39,805 nt of DNA from a virus. This document shows positions 7,764-17,065 of the stretch, in pieces (position 1 is the first letter of the stretch; every line of letters begins with the position of its first letter). The notes below the pieces were generated by a model. That model ran no database searches, had not been told where the DNA came from, and worked only from the letters and a program-made list of their open reading frames with translations. Both the position numbers and the translations under genes were made by a program. The stretch lies in the IMG/VR virus record IMGVR_UViG_3300009703_000040, positions 1 to 39,805 of that record; one strand, 5' to 3'.

Positions 7764-9167
7764 ATGTCCACATTCATAAGAACTCTTGTAGAACAGACAA
7801 GAGGCACACCGATAAAGTTTACAAATTCTTTTGATAAGGTTCAAAATTTGTATGAAGCAAAATCAATTGCCTCAACTTTATCTGAGCAAGTAGACTTACC
7901 AGATGAAGTTTTAAATGGTTATACTCACGAAATTAATACTAAAAAAAGCACATCTAAAACAGTTGTTATTACAGTAAAATCTAGTGATAGAGATAACGAT
8001 AGAGATGAAATTTTAAGAAAGTTGACTCATGCAGGTGTTCAAGCTTCAATCATCAGTAGTTCTTCTAGTGTTGACCCAATTTCTGGTACACATAATGGAC
8101 AGAAGTTTAGAATAGAAGTTAAACCACTTTCTGGTGGTATGCAAGAAACCACACTAAATTCTAGTATTACAGAATTATTCCCTTGTATTGCATTTGAAAC
8201 AAATTATAATCCAAAGTCTGTACAAGACTTTATGGAATATTTAATGTCAATTGATGTTAATAAAATGAATTGTATACACTCAAAAGATAAAGAATCTGCA
8301 AAAGAAACAATAAATAATGCAGAATCATCTTCAAAGTATGAAGAAAAGATGAGTAATGCGATTGCAATAACCAAGTATCTTTATGACACAAGTAAAAGTA
8401 AACCTATAGAACAAGTTTATTGGGGATATAGACCAAGTTCAAAACCAGCTGGTGTGCCTGGTAATCACCCAGGCGATGTATTTATAAAATTTGGTGGTCG
8501 TTCTAATATGCAGTTTTTAGGTGTCAGTTTAAAAGCTGGTAAAAAAAAATCTAAAGAACCACAACTCAACACATATGTTAGACCAGTTTGGAAGTTCTTT
8601 AATGAAGATAAAGATTTGCAAACATTAAGACAAACTGCATATACACAAGTATATTCAAAAATTGTTGGTATGCCTTCAATTAATAATTTCGATGGTGGTA
8701 AAACTGGTAGACATAAAGATAAATCAATAACCCAAAAACTTTTAGTTGCATATGACAAAACAAATAATCGTGGATATGAAAAAGATTATGATACCATGTT
8801 AGAAATTATGAGAACTGGTATTGTTAATCTTTTTAATAAAGATAGAAATAAAAGTTTACAATATATAAAATCAGCGATACTTAGAGATGCACCAGATGTT
8901 CCTACTATTGTTATAAAAGCAGTTGGTTATGATTATAAAGAGATAACTGATAGAGATGAATTAGGAGTTTTCTTACCACAAGTTCAATTTATAAAAGCAA
9001 CAAAAGGAAAATCAAAACAAGAATGGTTACTAGAATTAAAATCTGTAAATGAAAAAGTTGTAATGTTAATGTCTATTCGTTCAAATAAATCTGGTAATGC
9101 TGGTCAAAAGAAGTTAGGTCAATATCCAACTGGTCTTGCAGTAAAATACAATGGTATAAGTAAATGA
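7764..9167 (+). CDS. Conserved marine-phage protein, unknown function; possible nuclease-like core
   Basis: A 467-residue protein, preceded by GGAG and a candidate late promoter. The N-terminus is polar with Ser/Thr-rich stretches (SIISSSSSVDP). The middle has GDVFIKFGGRSNMQFLGVSLKAGK: an Asp, a spacer of about 15 residues and a strand ending in S-L-K. This loosely resembles a PD-(D/E)xK nuclease core, with Ser in place of the acidic residue, so an inactive or divergent nuclease fold is possible but weakly supported. It overlaps the next gene by four bases and sits at the head of the late block, so a virion or packaging-related role is plausible. Confidence 0.6.
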   Translation: MSTFIRTLVEQTRGTPIKFTNSFDKVQNLYEAKSIASTLSEQVDLPDEVLNGYTHEINTKKSTSKTVVITVKSSDRDNDRDEILRKLTHAGVQASIISSSSSVDPISGTHNGQKFRIEVKPLSGGMQETTLNSSITELFPCIAFETNYNPKSVQDFMEYLMSIDVNKMNCIHSKDKESAKETINNAESSSKYEEKMSNAIAITKYLYDTSKSKPIEQVYWGYRPSSKPAGVPGNHPGDVFIKFGGRSNMQFLGVSLKAGKKKSKEPQLNTYVRPVWKFFNEDKDLQTLRQTAYTQVYSKIVGMPSINNFDGGKTGRHKDKSITQKLLVAYDKTNNRGYEKDYDTMLEIMRTGIVNLFNKDRNKSLQYIKSAILRDAPDVPTIVIKAVGYDYKEITDRDELGVFLPQVQFIKATKGKSKQEWLLELKSVNEKVVMLMSIRSNKSGNAGQKKLGQYPTGLAVKYNGISK

Positions 9168-10396
9168 TTTATTTATACGAAGATAAAGGTGGTAAAAATT
9201 TACACCTAGAACATTTAGAAGATGAAATTCTCAACTATGGAGTTGACGGAGGTAGGGCTGCAATTAATTTCTTACAATCATTAAGAGATATGTTGGCAGG
9301 TAGTTCTAGAAGTTCTGTTAACATGACCGTAAAATGGGATGGGGCTCCAGCAATATTTGCTGGAATAGACCCAGAAGATGGCAAATTTTTTGTTGCAAAA
9401 AAATCTGTCTTTAATGTTAATCCAAAATTATATAAAACAAATAAGGATATTGATAATGACTTATCAGGCGAACTTAATTCAAAATTCAAAATTGCATTAC
9501 AAGAGTTCTCAAAACTGGGCATCAAGGGTGTTATTCAAGGTGACCTCATGTTTACTGATGATACTGAAAGCACTACTATTGACGGGGCTGATTTTATTAC
9601 TTTTCAACCTAACACTATTGTTTACGCTGTACCTGTACGTTCAGATTTTGCTAAATTAATTAAAAGAGCAAACATTGGTGTTGTCTGGCATACAACATAT
9701 ACAGGCAAAACTTTACCTACAATGAAAGCATCTTTTGGAGTTAATGTATCTTCTTTGAAAAAACCATCTACTGTTTGGATGGATGATGCGAGTTATAAAG
9801 ATGTGTCAGGTAGAGCAACCTTTAGTGTGAGAGAAACAGAAAGTATTACAAAAACATTATCAGATACAGGTAGGACATTTCAAACGATTAGTGGTCCTAT
9901 GTTACGACAGTTTTTAAAATTACAAGATAGTATGACAGGTGTTCTTGTAGGTGCAACATTAAAAACATATACAAATAGTAAAGTAAGAATTGGAGCTCCA
10001 ATTAAAAATCCAAAACAACACGCAATGGGTTATGTAGATTGGGTAAAAGAAACAATTCAGAAACAAATTGATAAAGTAAAAACACCTGCAGCCAAAAAGA
10101 AATATGAGAATATACAAAAACAATATGTTATAGAAATGAAAAAACATACAAGAAATCTTGAACAAGTTTTAAGGTTTCAAAATCATGTGATAGATGCGAA
10201 GATGCAAATCGTTAGAAAACTAAATAGTGTTAAACAGTTAACAGATACTTTTATTAAAACTGCTAATGGATTTAAAGTGACTAACCCAGAGGGATATGTT
10301 GCTATTGACAGAGTAGGCGGTAATGCAGTAAAATTAGTAGATAGAATGGAATTTAGTTTTAATAACTTTACAGCTATAAAGGCATGGGATAAATGA
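9164..10396 (+). CDS. Ligase-like nucleotidyltransferase of marine phages
   Basis: A 410-residue protein. VKWDGAPAIF (56-65) looks like motif I (K-x-D-G) of the covalent nucleotidyltransferase superfamily (DNA and RNA ligases, capping enzymes), with Lys57 the expected AMP acceptor. GVIQGDLMF (122-130) resembles the downstream G-E/D-L motif III of that superfamily. I believe related proteins are annotated as a DUF in cyanophages. The C-terminal 150 residues are basic and helical (KKYENIQKQYVIEMKKHTRN), perhaps for nucleic acid binding. Four-base overlaps with both neighbours put it in a late operon with the cytidylyltransferase-like gene, suggesting a nucleic acid end-processing or virion-delivered role. 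Ligase activity is untested. Confidence 0.65.
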   Translation: MIYLYEDKGGKNLHLEHLEDEILNYGVDGGRAAINFLQSLRDMLAGSSRSSVNMTVKWDGAPAIFAGIDPEDGKFFVAKKSVFNVNPKLYKTNKDIDNDLSGELNSKFKIALQEFSKLGIKGVIQGDLMFTDDTESTTIDGADFITFQPNTIVYAVPVRSDFAKLIKRANIGVVWHTTYTGKTLPTMKASFGVNVSSLKKPSTVWMDDASYKDVSGRATFSVRETESITKTLSDTGRTFQTISGPMLRQFLKLQDSMTGVLVGATLKTYTNSKVRIGAPIKNPKQHAMGYVDWVKETIQKQIDKVKTPAAKKKYENIQKQYVIEMKKHTRNLEQVLRFQNHVIDAKMQIVRKLNSVKQLTDTFIKTANGFKVTNPEGYVAIDRVGGNAVKLVDRMEFSFNNFTAIKAWDK

Positions 10397-12240
10397 AAAA
10401 ATTCAAAGAATTAACAGAGGCTAAGAAGTTTGCCTCTTTCACTTTTGGAAGATTCAATCCACCAACAATAGGACACGAAAAATTATTATCAGCACTTGTA
10501 AGAAACTCAAGTGGAACTGATATGTTTATCTATCCATCACATTCACAAAATCCTAAAAAAGACCCACTACCACACTCACTTAAAGTTGCATATATGAGAA
10601 AGATGTTTCCAAGATATGCAAAAAATATCATGGCAAGTAAAGAGAAAACAGTTTTTGAGATTGTAGTAAGTTTATATAACAAAGGATATACTTCAGTAAC
10701 TATGGTTGTTGGTTCAGATAGAGTCAAAGAATTTGATAGTCTAATAAAAAAATACAATAAAGTAAATGGTAGACATGGATATTATGATTTTGATGAGATA
10801 AATGTTGTATCTGCTGGAGAAAGAGACCCAGATGCAGAGGGTGTTAGTGGAATGTCTGCATCAAAGATGAGAGCGGCCGCAAGTGAAAATGATGTCACAA
10901 ATTTTCTCAAAGGATTACCAAAAACATTCAGAGATGGCAGAACATTGTTTCGTGATGTTCGTAGATACATGGGTATCAAAGAAGAAATTGAACCTGATGA
11001 CTATCAAGTAATTAGAGATTTATACGTCACAAACCAGATATGGAATGTTGGAGATTTAGTTGAAGCAAATGATATTATTGGAACAATAGTAAATAAGGGA
11101 ACAAATTATGTTGCATATGCAGATGATGAGGGAAAAGTTCATAAAGCATGGTTGCACGAACTAAGAAAAGTAAAACAAGACAAAGACGTAGAAGATGACC
11201 CAGGCACACAACCAGCAAAATACTATTCTGGTGTCAAGAAAAAAACAAAAGATGCTAGGGCTGCCCATTTTAGAAAAGGTGCAAAAATGGATGATGACAA
11301 TCCAGCTGCATATAAACCAGCACCAGGCGATGCAAAGGGAAAAACAAAACCATCTAAACATACACAGAAGTATAAACAGATGTTTGGAGAAAGAGCAAAA
11401 CAAGCAGTTTCTCAAGGTAAAGTTCAGAAACTTGTAACTGCACATGGTTTAAAATTTAAAGGTAAAGTTCATAAAGAAATAGATATGGAGTTGAAGAAGA
11501 TTAACAACTCTACTGAAATGGTTACATTTAAAATTATCCACCCAAAAGAATTGTTTGGTAACGAAACCAATATATCATTTAAAGCATTAAGACGAGGGCC
11601 TTTTATGGCAACTGATACCTCAAAGATAAATGAGAAACTTGGTAAAGATGCAGACGCTGGTGATTACATAGATGACTTTAGAAAATCAGATGCACCACAG
11701 TTTAAAGGTAAATCAGATAAGAAGATTAGAGATATGGCAATCGCAGCCTATCTAGATACAAAAGACAAAAAAGAAAAAAAAGAAGAAAAGGCATATTTCA
11801 GAAAAGATAAAAAATTCTCAAATCTTAGAGTGCCAGTAAAAAGAAAATCAGGAAAAATAATTTATAGAGACCCGAGTGTGTACAAAGTTAAAGGGAAACG
11901 AACTACTCAAGATATGTTGGCCGCTGATGTAAAAGAAGATTGTTCTTGTTATGATCATGTAATTACAGAGTCAGAATATCAAGGTCGTAAAGTTAAATTA
12001 AATGACCCCTTTAGATTGCCAACAGGTAGCACTAAAAAATTTGGAGTCTATGTAAAGAATGAAAAAGATAATATAGTTAAAGTAACTTTTGGAGACCCTA
12101 ACATGGGTATTAATCGTGATGACCCAGCTGCAAGAAAAAGTTTTCGTGCAAGACACAATTGTGATGACCCAGGTCCTAAAACAAAAGCGAGATATTGGAG
12201 TTGTTTCCAATGGCGTGCTGGTGCAAAAGTAGATAATTAA
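10393..12240 (+). CDS. Cytidylyltransferase/NMNAT-like domain fused to marine-phage structural-type domains
   Basis: A 615-residue multidomain protein. Residues about 12-190 form an HxGH-superfamily nucleotidyltransferase: FGRFNPPTIGHEKLL (18-32) with T-x-G-H in place of H-x-G-H, and GMSASKMRAA (153-162), the equivalent of the ISSTxxR motif. Such domains add a nucleotide to a phosphorylated substrate (NAD or CDP-type chemistry). The middle is lysine-rich and low complexity. The last 100 residues hold RKSFRARHNCDDPGPKTKAR and YWSCFQWRAG, a cysteine/arginine motif I associate with marine-phage portal or prohead fusions. The fusion suggests a protein packaged with or processed in the prohead. 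The exact substrate is unknown. Confidence 0.75.
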   Translation: MKKFKELTEAKKFASFTFGRFNPPTIGHEKLLSALVRNSSGTDMFIYPSHSQNPKKDPLPHSLKVAYMRKMFPRYAKNIMASKEKTVFEIVVSLYNKGYTSVTMVVGSDRVKEFDSLIKKYNKVNGRHGYYDFDEINVVSAGERDPDAEGVSGMSASKMRAAASENDVTNFLKGLPKTFRDGRTLFRDVRRYMGIKEEIEPDDYQVIRDLYVTNQIWNVGDLVEANDIIGTIVNKGTNYVAYADDEGKVHKAWLHELRKVKQDKDVEDDPGTQPAKYYSGVKKKTKDARAAHFRKGAKMDDDNPAAYKPAPGDAKGKTKPSKHTQKYKQMFGERAKQAVSQGKVQKLVTAHGLKFKGKVHKEIDMELKKINNSTEMVTFKIIHPKELFGNETNISFKALRRGPFMATDTSKINEKLGKDADAGDYIDDFRKSDAPQFKGKSDKKIRDMAIAAYLDTKDKKEKKEEKAYFRKDKKFSNLRVPVKRKSGKIIYRDPSVYKVKGKRTTQDMLAADVKEDCSCYDHVITESEYQGRKVKLNDPFRLPTGSTKKFGVYVKNEKDNIVKVTFGDPNMGINRDDPAARKSFRARHNCDDPGPKTKARYWSCFQWRAGAKVDN

Positions 12241-12249
12241 GGAAAGAGT

Positions 12250-13041
12250 ATGTCAAATAGATTATCAAAACTACTTGGTGTTGATGTTAAAAAAGAAAAA
12301 AGTTTACCTAAAACAAAAATGTTTTCTAGAATAGGTTTACCAGAAAAATCTAATCCAAGAATTCCAAGAAAACCAGGTCAACCTGCAGGTTCTAAAAAAC
12401 ACTCAGATTTATATACAGATGAAAATCCAAAGGGAACTATTCATGGATTGGGATTTAAAGATGTTGAAACTGCAAGGGCTAGTATAAGAAAAATAGAAAA
12501 CTCTGGCAAGACTCATGCACATAAAGTTCAAGCTGCAGTTGCAATGGAACAACGAGCTAAGGAGATGGGTAAAACCGCAGAGGCAAAAGTCTATCGTGAT
12601 TACATTGAAAAGATGAAAGAAATCACAAAACAAAAACAGCAAGAAGAGGTTAATAATACATTACAAAAAGCTGGATTAATAGATGCAAATGAATTTTATA
12701 ACATGATAAATGGAATGAGAAGAGAAATAAAATATGTTGAAGAAAGAGTGACAAGAATGATTAAAGAACATTTACCTAAAGAGCAATTTAATGAGCAAGT
12801 TGAAAAAAGTATTGATTTAAGAGCAGAGTTTGATAGATTTAGGACAAATATCTCTCAAAAAATAGCATCAATGGATATGTCTGGCTCTGGTAGTGGTGAA
12901 GTTTTACTTAATAGATTAGATGACGTTGATGATACTGATAAAGCAGATGGAAAGTTATTGAAATTCAATGCGACAACAGGTAAGTTAGAGTACGAAAGTG
13001 ATATAATTTCATCTGGTACAGATTTAGGTGGTCTTACTTAA
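12250..13041 (+). CDS. Virion/prohead-associated protein with marine-phage repeat-type domains
   Basis: A 263-residue protein with a GGAAAG site before the ATG. The basic N-terminus (RIPRKPGQPAGSKKH) is followed by a compact helical domain, GFKDVETARASIRKIE to KVYRDYIEKMKE, seen widely in marine phage proteins. A coiled coil follows (about 150-210). The C-terminal LLNRLDDVDDTDKADGKLLK and FNATTGKLEYE match the short D-x-V-D...DGKLLKF repeat found in tail-fibre and structural proteins. I infer a structural protein; which virion part is not clear. Confidence 0.6.
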   Translation: MSNRLSKLLGVDVKKEKSLPKTKMFSRIGLPEKSNPRIPRKPGQPAGSKKHSDLYTDENPKGTIHGLGFKDVETARASIRKIENSGKTHAHKVQAAVAMEQRAKEMGKTAEAKVYRDYIEKMKEITKQKQQEEVNNTLQKAGLIDANEFYNMINGMRREIKYVEERVTRMIKEHLPKEQFNEQVEKSIDLRAEFDRFRTNISQKIASMDMSGSGSGEVLLNRLDDVDDTDKADGKLLKFNATTGKLEYESDIISSGTDLGGLT

Positions 13042-13051
13042 CGGAGTTTAA

Positions 13052-14176
13052 ATGACTAAATTATGGTGTAAAGTTCCATTCGTGGGTCTTTACGTTTGTC
13101 CTAGTGGAGATGTTGTGTTGTGTTGTATGAGTCAACAACATTCTTTAGGACATATAAATGATATTGATGATTTGGAAAAATTTTATAATTCTAAAGTTTT
13201 GGATTATTATAGAAACTCTTTAAATGATGGTAAAATACTAGATTTATATCCTTGTAAGAAATGTGTTTTACAAGAACAGCTTGGAAATCAAACTTTTAAA
13301 ACAACGATTGAAGAGCATTATAAATTTAAGTATGAATATGAAGATGCAAAAGGAAGAGAGTTTGAATTATCTTCACCTATAAGATATTTAGAATATACTT
13401 TAGGTAATTTATGTAATGCTGATTGTGCAACTTGTAGTAGTTTTTATAGTCACAAGTGGCAAAAATTAGATAAACTTTTTGGAAGAGAAGTTTATCCAAT
13501 GCAAAAGTTAGATGATTCTGCTGTTTCTAAGATTGAAAATGTTTTATATGGATTGGAATATTTGGAAATAAAGGGTGGAGAACCTTTTGCCGATATTAGA
13601 AACATTAGAATACTGAATAAACTACTTGAAGTTAATTCAAAATGTAATGTAAATATAGTATCTAATATGCACACAATAACGCCAGAGGCTATGGGCATAT
13701 TAAAAAGACTTCCAAATCTAAACATTTATGCAAGTGTTGATGGAGTTGGAAAAGTTTATGATTGGATTAGAGGTGGAGTTTTTAACAAAACTATTGAAAC
13801 AATAGAGAGATATCATTATGAAACTGGTAGAAAAGTTCAAATAAGTGTTACAATTAGTTTATATAATTACTTTCACTTAGAACAAATATATGATTATTTT
13901 AAAGACAAAGAATATATTAGTGAAATTGTTTTTCATAATTGGGTTATAGAGCCAAAATATTCTTGTTGTGATTTACTACCTGAAGATATTTTTGACAAAC
14001 GAATGAGTGAATTAGAAAAGTCAGATTTACATTTTAATTCTAAGAAACGTATTACATTAGATGAAAAATATAATAAAGAATTATTCTTTGTAGAGATGGA
14101 AAAAATGAACGAACATAGAGGGTTTGATTTGCGAGATTATGTGCCAGAGTTAAAACAATGGTTTTATAAATACTAA
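13052..14176 (+). CDS. Twitch-type radical SAM protein
   Basis: A 374-residue radical SAM protein with an N-terminal twitch/SPASM-like module (PFVGLYVCPSGDVVLCCM, then LYPCKKCVLQ) placed before the radical SAM barrel. The cluster motif is C121-x3-C125-x2-C128 (GNLCNADCATC), followed by LEIKGGEPFAD, a clear GGEP motif, and VSNMHTIT and YASVDGVG strands of the barrel. It sits between two virion-type genes, unlike the first radical SAM gene at 4250. Members of this group are frequent in marine viruses; the substrate is unknown. It could modify a virion peptide, or belong to the same pathway as the 4250-5921 genes. Confidence 0.88.
   Translation: MTKLWCKVPFVGLYVCPSGDVVLCCMSQQHSLGHINDIDDLEKFYNSKVLDYYRNSLNDGKILDLYPCKKCVLQEQLGNQTFKTTIEEHYKFKYEYEDAKGREFELSSPIRYLEYTLGNLCNADCATCSSFYSHKWQKLDKLFGREVYPMQKLDDSAVSKIENVLYGLEYLEIKGGEPFADIRNIRILNKLLEVNSKCNVNIVSNMHTITPEAMGILKRLPNLNIYASVDGVGKVYDWIRGGVFNKTIETIERYHYETGRKVQISVTISLYNYFHLEQIYDYFKDKEYISEIVFHNWVIEPKYSCCDLLPEDIFDKRMSELEKSDLHFNSKKRITLDEKYNKELFFVEMEKMNEHRGFDLRDYVPELKQWFYKY
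14165..14172 (+). promoter_or_regulatory. Possible T4-type late promoter
   Basis: An exact TATAAATA, overlapping the last codons of the radical SAM gene and 17 bases before the ATG at 14190. The expected start point would fall at about 14178, leaving a very short leader that cuts into the AAAGGAAAA site, so it may not be used for this gene. Confidence 0.4.
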
Positions 14177-14189
14177 AAAGGAAAAAAAT

Positions 14190-17063
14190 ATGCGTAATAG
14201 AACAAACATATATGAGTTAATGGAAAAAGTAAATCAGTATGATGAGGGTAGAAAATCAGCATATGCATCTGGCGAGGATGATGGTGGTGAAAAAAATATC
14301 ATCAATCAGTTAAGAAAAGCAACTAATATGTCTACTTTCAAAGTTACATTTGATGACGGCAAGAAACAATCTGTTCCAATAAATGTTGCACAAGCAGCCC
14401 TAGATAAAGCAATGAGAATGAAACCTTTGGACAGATTGAAGTTTCAGAAAAAAATGCAGAAGTCTTACAAAGATATGTTATCTGTTATGAAAGAACAGTT
14501 CAACCCTGATGAGAATAAGGTAGGGGTTGGACTTGATGAAGATGCTAAAATGGCAAAACAGTCTGATGATAATCTTAAATCTATGATGAAGAAAATGCGA
14601 GATGCAGAAAAGAAAGACCCAAAGATGCCTTCTATTCAACATATGATTAAACGTATTGAAAAAGAAATGAAGAAAAGGGGTTTAAAAGAAGAAGTTGAAC
14701 TTGATGAAACAATCGTAGACTTTGATTATTCAAGAAATCCACAAGGAATATACAATGCATTTTTGCAAATGAGTAGAAGATTAGGATTAACACTTTTCAA
14801 TGCACCAACTGGAATGACAGACCTAAAAGATAAAGGCACAGGTAGAATTGGTGCAACAAAATCTAATATGGTTAAATTTATGAAATACTTAAATAGTAAA
14901 GGTATAGAACCAAATGTAGAAATAGTTAATGAGGCAAAAAGTCAAGGTATGTTTATTGTTTTAGAAAAAGGTTCTAAAAATAAAGTTATAGGTCAGTTTA
15001 GGGATAAGAAAAAAGCCATAGACATGATGAAGAAAAATGCTGGTTCAAAAGTTATCCAAATTGGCAAATTTGCAACTACAGATAATAAACCAGCTGATAT
15101 AAAAGTTGGTGATGAGTTATCATATACTAGAGTAAAACTTGCAACCAAAATAAAAGAAGAAACTGAACTTGATGAGAAGGTTGAGTATGTAGAGTATAAG
15201 TTTAAAAATGAAAGAGATGCAAAAGCTGCTAAGGCATATTTTGATGGTATTCAATTGATGAGTTTTGATGTAAATGATGATAATATTCGTGGTGGTGAGA
15301 TTTCAGTTGATGCTGGTAATAGAGATATGACTAAGTATCACAAAGATGTTATGAAAAAATTTAAACCAAAAGTTATGACACAAGAATCACTTGATGAAAA
15401 GTATGACTTGTATCATAGTACATTTTCTGGTGCAATGCAACACGCATATGATTATGCAAAGAAGAAGTTGGGTGTTACAGTAGACTCAAAAGAGATTGAC
15501 AGTAAAGTAGCAACTGGCCCAAGAAAACCATCTGAAGGTAAAACAAATAAATACAGACTCAAAGGTAGAGGTGGTAACTTACAGATTCAAGTTTACAATA
15601 AAGGTGGTTCAAAACCATTTGAGTTGAATATGTATAAAGAAGAAGTTGAAATGTTTGATGAGGGTAAGAAACTCAAGAGTGGTATGAATGTTGATTTTGA
15701 ATTATATACTTCTATGTCTAAATCTAAAGCTGCAAATATGGCAATGAATAAAGAAATTAGAAGAGCTCAAATGATGAAAGATTATAAAACTGCAAGAGCA
15801 CATATGGATAAAGTTCAAAGTAAATATTCAGAACTTGGTGCTCAAGATAGTGAACCAGATCGCACAATTGATAAAATACTAGGAGTGGTATTTGGTAAAG
15901 TTAATATGGGTGGTGATAAAAAACTTTTTGAATATGTATCTAAAAATGAAGAACTTGACAAGGGAGATGAACCTAAATTAAAAGGTATAATTAAAAAGTT
16001 AAAGAAAGCAAGTGATGCACACGCTGGACAAGCAAAAGATTTAGAGAAAGCAATTACTGAACAACCAGAACATGAAATCACAGTTGGAAATTATACTACT
16101 AAACATTTTCATATGTGTGGGTCTGCTCAAGATGTCATGAAGAAAAATGCAGATGTTGAAGGTGCAGAAGAACTAACAAGATTACAAGACAAGTTTTATG
16201 AGATTGAAATGAAAGCTCATGATGCTGGTGAGGCAACAGATGAACAAAAATCACAGGCAAGAGATTTATATAATCAAATTATGAAAAAAGCAGGGGAGAT
16301 TGGACTTGCAGATGACATTGATGATTATATGTTACAACATATTGACTCAATGGAAAAAGGAGACCCAAAACTAGGTTTTGGAAGAACAGACATAAAAGAA
16401 GAATTTGAACTTAACGAAAAAATTGAAGGACTTGTAAAAAAGGCAGAGAAGTCAGGTATGCCATATGGTATTTTAAAACAAGTATATGATAGAGGAATGG
16501 CTGCGTGGAGAACAGGTCATAGACCAGGCACAACACCTCAACAATGGGCATTTGCTAGAGTTAACTCTTTTGTAACAAAATCAAAAGGAACTTGGGGTGG
16601 TGCAGACAAAGATTTGGCTTCTAAAGTCAGAGGTAAATCTGAAGCATATGAGATAGGAACTCAAAGATACACAGACTACCTAAAACAAATTACACCAGGC
16701 GAACAGAAAGAGGAGAGAAAAGTGAATGTTATTGAAAGAGCTCTTAAAGAGTTAGATAAACTAAACCCAGATGCTGTTAAAAAGAAATTTAAAGACAGAA
16801 AAGACAAAGATATTGACAATGATGGTGATGTAGACTCATCAGATAAATACTTACATAGAAGAAGAAAAGCTATATCTAAAGCAGTAAAAAGTGAGGAAAT
16901 AGAAGTGACACAACAAGAAAAAAATATGTCTATGCGACAAGCTCTAGCAAAAGTTTGGGAAACCAATGAAGGTAAGAATCCTTTCAAAAATAAGAAAGAG
17001 GAGAAAACTGCCACTGGTAAAAAAATGACAAAAGTGGAAGTGCATCCAAAAACAGAGGAATAA
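14190..17063 (+). CDS. Large modular virion/prohead protein with repeated LxE cleavage-like linkers and an EF-hand
   Basis: A 957-residue hydrophilic, lysine- and glutamate-rich protein made of modules separated by similar acidic linkers: LKEEVELDE (165-173), IKEETELDE (321-329), TQESLDEK (397-404), YKEEVEMFDE (482-491), KNEELDKG (585-592) and IKEEFELNE (735-743). Several contain L-x-E, the type of site cut by the T4 prohead protease gp21. Residues 754-813 (SGMPYGILKQVYDRGMAAWR, TGHRPGTTPQQWAFARVNSF) form a compact domain common in marine phages. Residues 874-885 (DIDNDGDVDSSD) are a textbook EF-hand/dockerin calcium loop. I infer an internal head or prohead core polyprotein; it is not one I can name. 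Confidence 0.7.
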   Translation: MRNRTNIYELMEKVNQYDEGRKSAYASGEDDGGEKNIINQLRKATNMSTFKVTFDDGKKQSVPINVAQAALDKAMRMKPLDRLKFQKKMQKSYKDMLSVMKEQFNPDENKVGVGLDEDAKMAKQSDDNLKSMMKKMRDAEKKDPKMPSIQHMIKRIEKEMKKRGLKEEVELDETIVDFDYSRNPQGIYNAFLQMSRRLGLTLFNAPTGMTDLKDKGTGRIGATKSNMVKFMKYLNSKGIEPNVEIVNEAKSQGMFIVLEKGSKNKVIGQFRDKKKAIDMMKKNAGSKVIQIGKFATTDNKPADIKVGDELSYTRVKLATKIKEETELDEKVEYVEYKFKNERDAKAAKAYFDGIQLMSFDVNDDNIRGGEISVDAGNRDMTKYHKDVMKKFKPKVMTQESLDEKYDLYHSTFSGAMQHAYDYAKKKLGVTVDSKEIDSKVATGPRKPSEGKTNKYRLKGRGGNLQIQVYNKGGSKPFELNMYKEEVEMFDEGKKLKSGMNVDFELYTSMSKSKAANMAMNKEIRRAQMMKDYKTARAHMDKVQSKYSELGAQDSEPDRTIDKILGVVFGKVNMGGDKKLFEYVSKNEELDKGDEPKLKGIIKKLKKASDAHAGQAKDLEKAITEQPEHEITVGNYTTKHFHMCGSAQDVMKKNADVEGAEELTRLQDKFYEIEMKAHDAGEATDEQKSQARDLYNQIMKKAGEIGLADDIDDYMLQHIDSMEKGDPKLGFGRTDIKEEFELNEKIEGLVKKAEKSGMPYGILKQVYDRGMAAWRTGHRPGTTPQQWAFARVNSFVTKSKGTWGGADKDLASKVRGKSEAYEIGTQRYTDYLKQITPGEQKEERKVNVIERALKELDKLNPDAVKKKFKDRKDKDIDNDGDVDSSDKYLHRRRKAISKAVKSEEIEVTQQEKNMSMRQALAKVWETNEGKNPFKNKKEEKTATGKKMTKVEVHPKTEE

Positions 17064-17065
17064 AA

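Noticed and set aside
9378-9659. Plus-strand frame of 93 codons inside the ligase-like gene
   Set aside because: It lies wholly inside a well-supported gene and encodes an Ile/Leu-rich chance peptide.
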